NCBI GenBank assembly: GCA_017882065.1
Contig: JADGQD010000093.1
Coordinates: 1 to 7,678, forward strand
Source: Anaerolineales bacterium
GTDB taxonomy: Bacteria > Chloroflexota > Anaerolineae > Anaerolineales > Villigracilaceae
DNA length: 7,678 nucleotides
Direction of reading: 5' to 3'
Within the stretch, counting starts at the first letter, position 1; each line of letters opens with the position of its first letter. The notes below the pieces were generated by a model. It had not been told where the DNA came from and made no database searches. It worked only from the letters and a program-made list of their open reading frames with translations. This document shows, one piece after another, positions 4,576-7,678 of this stretch. A program made the translations under genes and the position numbers.

Positions 4576-5820
4576 ATGGCTTACTTGAGCGAAATTATTG
4601 GACGACCCGTCACTGATCTGGACGGGATCGCTGTTGGCAAATTAACAGATGTGATCGTGCGACCCTGGGCGGAATTCCCGCACCCGCTGATCGAGGCGGT
4701 GGCGATTGAAGGTAAGGGCGGGAGGCGGATCCTGCCTTTCGCAGCGGTAGCAGCTCTGTTCACACCGGTCATCCCGTTGAAATACCGGTTAAACGATGCC
4801 CCGTTATTTGAATTGAAAGAGGATGATGTCCTGCTTTCCCGCGATGTGCTGGATAAGCAGATTATTGACACGGAAGGGGCGCGCGTGGTGCGCGTCAATG
4901 ACGTGGAACTGGTGCGCGTCAACGGGACAATCTATGTCAGCAACGTGGATGTTTCGTGGGTGGGGATTTTGCGCCGGTTGGGGCTGGTCGGGTTGGCGCA
5001 CTTTCTGAGCGGTCATCTCAAGAAGAAAGGGATTGCCTGGGACGATGTGGAACTGATGCGCCGCGACCAGGAGATGCACCTGCGCGTCCCGGCGGAGAAA
5101 CTCCATGAACTGCACCCGGCCGACCTGGCAGAAATTGTCAGAGACCTGAATAAGCTGGAGAGCGGTCAACTGTTGGATACGCTGGATGTCCAGCACCTGG
5201 CGGATACCCTGGAAGAGGTGGAACCGGAGTTCCAGGCCGAACTGATCGAGCACATGTCGGATGAAAAAGTTGCGGACCTGCTCGAAGAGATGGAACCGGA
5301 TGAGGCGGCTGACTTGCTCGGCGACCTGCCCAAGGAGCGCAAGGAAGGCTTGCTGGCCTTGATGGAAAAGGAAGATGCCGATGATGTCCGTAAACTGCTG
5401 GCTTATCCCGAGGACTCGGCGGGCGGTATCATGACAACAGAGTATGCTTCTATCCACCCCAATTTGACAGCCGCTGAGGCGATCAAGGAGTTGCGTGGCA
5501 TGGCCGACGAAGTGGAGACGATGTTCTATGTCTATGTTTTGGATGTAGAGAAACACCTGGTCGGTATCTTTTCATTGAACAATCTGATATTTGCCAGACC
5601 CGGTCAGATGGTCTCGGACTTCATGACCAAACGCCTCATTACCGTCAACCTGACCGACGATCAGGAAACGGTGGCTCAGACGGTCGCCAAATACGACCTG
5701 CTGGCCGTTCCGGTAGTGGACGAACAGAACCACCTGCATGGTATTGTCACCGCCGACGATGCCCTGGACAAGATCATTCCTACCGCCTGGAAGAAACGCT
5801 TGCCGCGCTTCTACCGTTAA
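4576..5820 (+). CDS. Soluble MgtE-like Mg2+ sensor: PRC-barrel-like, MgtE-N and CBS-pair protein without membrane domain
   Basis: This 414-residue cytosolic protein starts at ATG 4576 with GGAGGTG 5 nt upstream. Residues 3-130 look like two PRC-barrel-type beta segments (GRPVTDLDGIAVGKLTDV; then DKQIIDTEGARVVRVNDVEL). Residues 174-280 form the MgtE N superhelix (LHELHPADLAEIV through the acidic DEKVADLLEEMEPDEAADLLGDL and the junction AYPEDSAGGIMTTEY). CBS1 spans about 286-340 and CBS2 about 346-402 (VSDFMTKRLITVNL... LLAVPVVDEQNHLHGIVTADDAL). In MgtE channels these modules bind Mg2+ at acidic clusters and close the pore. Here the protein stops at RFYR with no plug helix or transmembrane bundle. 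Its neighbour is an Nramp-type transporter 17 nt downstream under the same M-box. I infer that it senses Mg2+ and regulates that transporter. Transport by this protein alone is excluded. Confidence 0.9.
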   Translation: MAYLSEIIGRPVTDLDGIAVGKLTDVIVRPWAEFPHPLIEAVAIEGKGGRRILPFAAVAALFTPVIPLKYRLNDAPLFELKEDDVLLSRDVLDKQIIDTEGARVVRVNDVELVRVNGTIYVSNVDVSWVGILRRLGLVGLAHFLSGHLKKKGIAWDDVELMRRDQEMHLRVPAEKLHELHPADLAEIVRDLNKLESGQLLDTLDVQHLADTLEEVEPEFQAELIEHMSDEKVADLLEEMEPDEAADLLGDLPKERKEGLLALMEKEDADDVRKLLAYPEDSAGGIMTTEYASIHPNLTAAEAIKELRGMADEVETMFYVYVLDVEKHLVGIFSLNNLIFARPGQMVSDFMTKRLITVNLTDDQETVAQTVAKYDLLAVPVVDEQNHLHGIVTADDALDKIIPTAWKKRLPRFYR

Positions 5821-5837
5821 CAACAAAGGTGGGCTCC

Positions 5838-7115
5838 ATGGCCAAACCCATCATTAAACGCGGCTTTTTCTATCGCTACTGGAAGAGAATACTGATTTTC
5901 CTGTCCGTCTTCGGCCCGGCGACCATTACTGCCATGTCAGATAATGATGCCGGTGGTGTTGCCACCTATTCGATCGCAGGCGCAAGACTCGGTTACCCAA
6001 TCCTTTTCTTGCTTGTCATCATCACTGTCTTACTCGGCGTGACCCAGGAAATGGGTATGCGGCTGGCTATCATCAGCCGCAAGGGGCTGGCGGATTTAAT
6101 TCGGGAGAAGTTCGGCGTCCGGACGGCGATGTTCATGTTCGGTGCTTTGCTCATCGCGAACCTTGGTACCCTGATCACAGACCTGTCCGCGGTCAAGACA
6201 ACCAGCAGGATGCTAAATCTGCCGGCTATTCCATCGGTGATAGTCGTCCTGTTAATTTCATTCCTTTTCATTGTGAAAGGGAACTACAAGCTGACCCAGT
6301 CCATTATGCTGCTCGCGAGTCTGTTTTATGTTGCCTATATTGTCTCGGCGATCAAGGCGCAACCGGACTGGGGCTTGGCGGTCAGCAACTTGTTTTACCC
6401 TCACGGTGTTGCATTCACACCAACGTATATGCGCGATTACCTGTTGATTGGCATGGGCGTATTGGGGACAACAATTACTCCCTGGGGACAGTTTTTTATC
6501 AGCAGTTTTGCCTATGATAAGAAAATCGAGAAAAAGAAAATCAACTATTCCCAACTTGAAACTTACTGGGGAGCATTCCTGACCGACTTCTTTTCTTTCT
6601 TTATGATTGTGGCGACTGCTGCAACGCTGTTCGTAAACCATATCCCGCTGGAAGCAGGCGAACAGGCTGCACTGGCGATCAAACCCTTTGCGGGCGAACT
6701 GGCTGGCACATTGTTCGCGATTGGCATTCTCAATGCCGGGTTTATGGGCGTTATCATCGTCTCGCTTTCCACCGCTTATGCTTTTGCTGAGTTCTTCGGT
6801 CTTTCGGGAAGTCTCAATGATAGCTACAAGAAAAGCAAAACGTTCTATATCCTCTTTGCCCTGCAACTCTTTGTTGTGGGTGCCGTTATAGTTTTCACAA
6901 ATTTGTCATTATTCAAGGTAGCGATTGTTACACAAACAATCAATGCCATCGCACTTCCACTGGTCTTTTATTACCTGATCAAGTTGACAAATGACCGGCA
7001 ACTCATGGGTCATTTTGCGAATAATAAATTCCAAAAATACTTTGCAATTGTCTGCACTGTAGTCATCATGATTGCTTCAGCAGTAACGTTGATATCGTAT
7101 TTTATCAAAACCTAG
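5838..7115 (+). CDS. Nramp-related (NRMT-type) divalent metal transporter, probably Mg2+ importer
   Basis: This 425-residue integral membrane protein has about eleven hydrophobic helices and the SLC11/Nramp fold signatures. Numbering is from ATG 5838, chosen because AAAGGTGG lies 5 nt upstream; GTG 5829 overlaps that site. Helix 1 reads GPATITAMSDNDAGG (26-40): Asp37 aligns with the metal-binding Asp of canonical DPGN, but Pro and Asn become Ala38 and Gly40. Helix 6 reads GVLGTTITPWGQF (207-219): the canonical MPH becomes Thr214-Pro-Trp216, losing the soft methionine ligand that favours Mn/Fe. This combination fits the Nramp-related magnesium transporters (NRMT), first described from an M-box-regulated clostridial gene. 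The M-box leader and the MgtE-like partner support Mg2+ as substrate. MntH-like Mn2+ uptake is less likely. Confidence 0.9.
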   Translation: MAKPIIKRGFFYRYWKRILIFLSVFGPATITAMSDNDAGGVATYSIAGARLGYPILFLLVIITVLLGVTQEMGMRLAIISRKGLADLIREKFGVRTAMFMFGALLIANLGTLITDLSAVKTTSRMLNLPAIPSVIVVLLISFLFIVKGNYKLTQSIMLLASLFYVAYIVSAIKAQPDWGLAVSNLFYPHGVAFTPTYMRDYLLIGMGVLGTTITPWGQFFISSFAYDKKIEKKKINYSQLETYWGAFLTDFFSFFMIVATAATLFVNHIPLEAGEQAALAIKPFAGELAGTLFAIGILNAGFMGVIIVSLSTAYAFAEFFGLSGSLNDSYKKSKTFYILFALQLFVVGAVIVFTNLSLFKVAIVTQTINAIALPLVFYYLIKLTNDRQLMGHFANNKFQKYFAIVCTVVIMIASAVTLISYFIKT

Positions 7116-7143
7116 CGTTTCGGACCCGTAAACGGTCTCCTGT

Positions 7144-7180
7144 AAAAAAAACCATCCGCCAGCTGTTCGGCTGGCGGATG
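7144..7180 (-). terminator. Intrinsic terminator for the minus-strand MFS gene
   Basis: CATCCGCCAGC (7153-7163) and GCTGGCGGATG (7170-7180) form a perfect 11-bp stem with loop TGTTCG. On the minus strand it is followed by a GG and then a run of eight T's (complement of 7144-7151), about 70 nt past the MFS stop codon. On the plus strand there is no adjacent T-tract, though the hairpin may still mark the 3' end of the Mg operon. Nothing else is evident in 7116-7251. Confidence 0.8.
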
Positions 7181-7251
7181 TCGATTCTGCGCTGGGGTGT
7201 TTTTTCAAAACAAAAACCGATGTTGCACTGCATACCCAGGATTCTTTCGAG

Positions 7252-7678
7252 TTAGTCGCTTTGCTTGTCTTTACTCCTGGCGGCGATCTCCGCCCGTGTT
7301 TGGGCGTGACCGGCGCGACTGAGCGGATAGAATAGGGCAAAGACAATACCCCCCAGCAGGAGCACCGATGGCACCGGCCCCATCAGGACGCGGATGGCGA
7401 GGATGGTCGAAGGCTTCTGCGTCGCGGCATTCGACACATAGCCGCTCCAGTCCAGCACGAGCAGGGTCAGGGGGATGGCGATGGAGGAGGCGATTTTCTT
7501 GAAGAGGGAAACCAGGCTGTAAAAGACACCCTCGTGGCGCTGACCGGTCGCCAGTTCATCCACTTCGATCGCGTCGGGAATGATGGCCCACGTCAGGACA
7601 TGGATGGCCGAGACGCCGATCCCTGCCAGGATGGCCATCAACAGGATAAGCGGCATCCCAGCGGACGGGCCGAGGAAG
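7252..7678 (-). CDS. MFS transporter of the GPH (sugar:cation symporter) type, C-terminal part
   Basis: The frame stays open to the right edge, so the 5' end is outside the window and 141 codons are visible. The segment TWAIIPDAIEVDELATGQRHEGVFYSLVSLFKK is the hallmark of the glycoside-pentoside-hexuronide:cation symporter (MFS_2) C-terminal half, where the usual form is IPDAIEYDELKTGxRxEGxFY. Three hydrophobic stretches are visible: before IPDAIE, around IASSIAIPLTLLVLDW, and around VPSVLLLGGIVFALFYPL. A charged cytoplasmic tail ends KDKQSD. These proteins usually co-transport sugars with Na+ or H+; the substrate cannot be read from this part. The stop TAA is at 7252-7254. It is convergent with the Mg operon and apparently unrelated to it. 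Confidence 0.88.
   Translation of the reverse strand, partial: FLGPSAGMPLILLMAILAGIGVSAIHVLTWAIIPDAIEVDELATGQRHEGVFYSLVSLFKKIASSIAIPLTLLVLDWSGYVSNAATQKPSTILAIRVLMGPVPSVLLLGGIVFALFYPLSRAGHAQTRAEIAARSKDKQSD

Noticed and set aside
4804..5556. 250-codon minus-strand open frame
   Set aside because: It is antisense to the MgtE-N/CBS coding region. The plus frame has clear domains; the minus frame is a codon-bias shadow.
5838..7115. MntH-type Mn2+/Fe2+ transporter
   Set aside because: The canonical DPGN and MPH motifs are changed to DAGG and TPW, and the operon is led by a Mg2+ riboswitch; NRMT fits better.
1..7678. CRISPR array, insertion sequence or prophage genes
   Set aside because: No regularly spaced repeats and no transposase or integrase-like frames are present; the only repeats are the local tRNA duplication and single palindromes.

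Overview
The window reads as ordinary chromosome from a moderately GC-rich bacterium. Protein style points to a Chloroflexota (Anaerolineae-like) genome: a GyrA with a degenerate GyrA box, a small proline/lysine-rich single-span protein, and a palindromic GTAGGGGCAC...GTGCCCCTAC repeat. This placement is inference from recognition, not from any search.

Layout: the 3' part of a biotin-protein ligase gene (birA, 1-546, +) is followed by a 77-residue single-span membrane protein (615-848, +). Two hairpin terminators fill the convergent gap before gyrA (998-3559, -). gyrA and a tRNA-Pro(CGG) gene (3688-3762, +) are divergent, and their promoter elements overlap in about 45 bp. The tRNA terminator and the last 18 nt of the tRNA are duplicated 105 bp downstream.

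The most interesting part is 3950-7115 (+), a magnesium-homeostasis operon with a long, layered leader of nearly 600 nt. It contains a sigma70-like promoter, an M-box (ykoK) Mg2+ riboswitch with recognisable antiterminator and terminator arms, and a compact multi-stem RNA domain. Next come a 51-codon small ORF with a nearly maximal Shine-Dalgarno sequence and a second intrinsic terminator. The two structural genes follow. The first encodes a soluble protein with PRC-barrel-like, MgtE N-terminal and paired CBS domains but no MgtE membrane domain. The second encodes an Nramp-family transporter whose metal-site motifs (DAGG in helix 1, TPW in helix 6) depart from the Mn/Fe type, as expected for the NRMT magnesium branch. 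I infer that the riboswitch sets transcription, the Nramp-like protein imports Mg2+, and the soluble MgtE-like protein may act as an intracellular Mg2+ sensor or gate supplied in trans. The small ORF and second terminator look like a second, undescribed attenuation layer.

At the right edge, on the minus strand, is the C-terminal part of an MFS/GPH-type sugar:cation symporter (7252-7678). A hairpin with a minus-strand T-tract separates it from the Mg operon.
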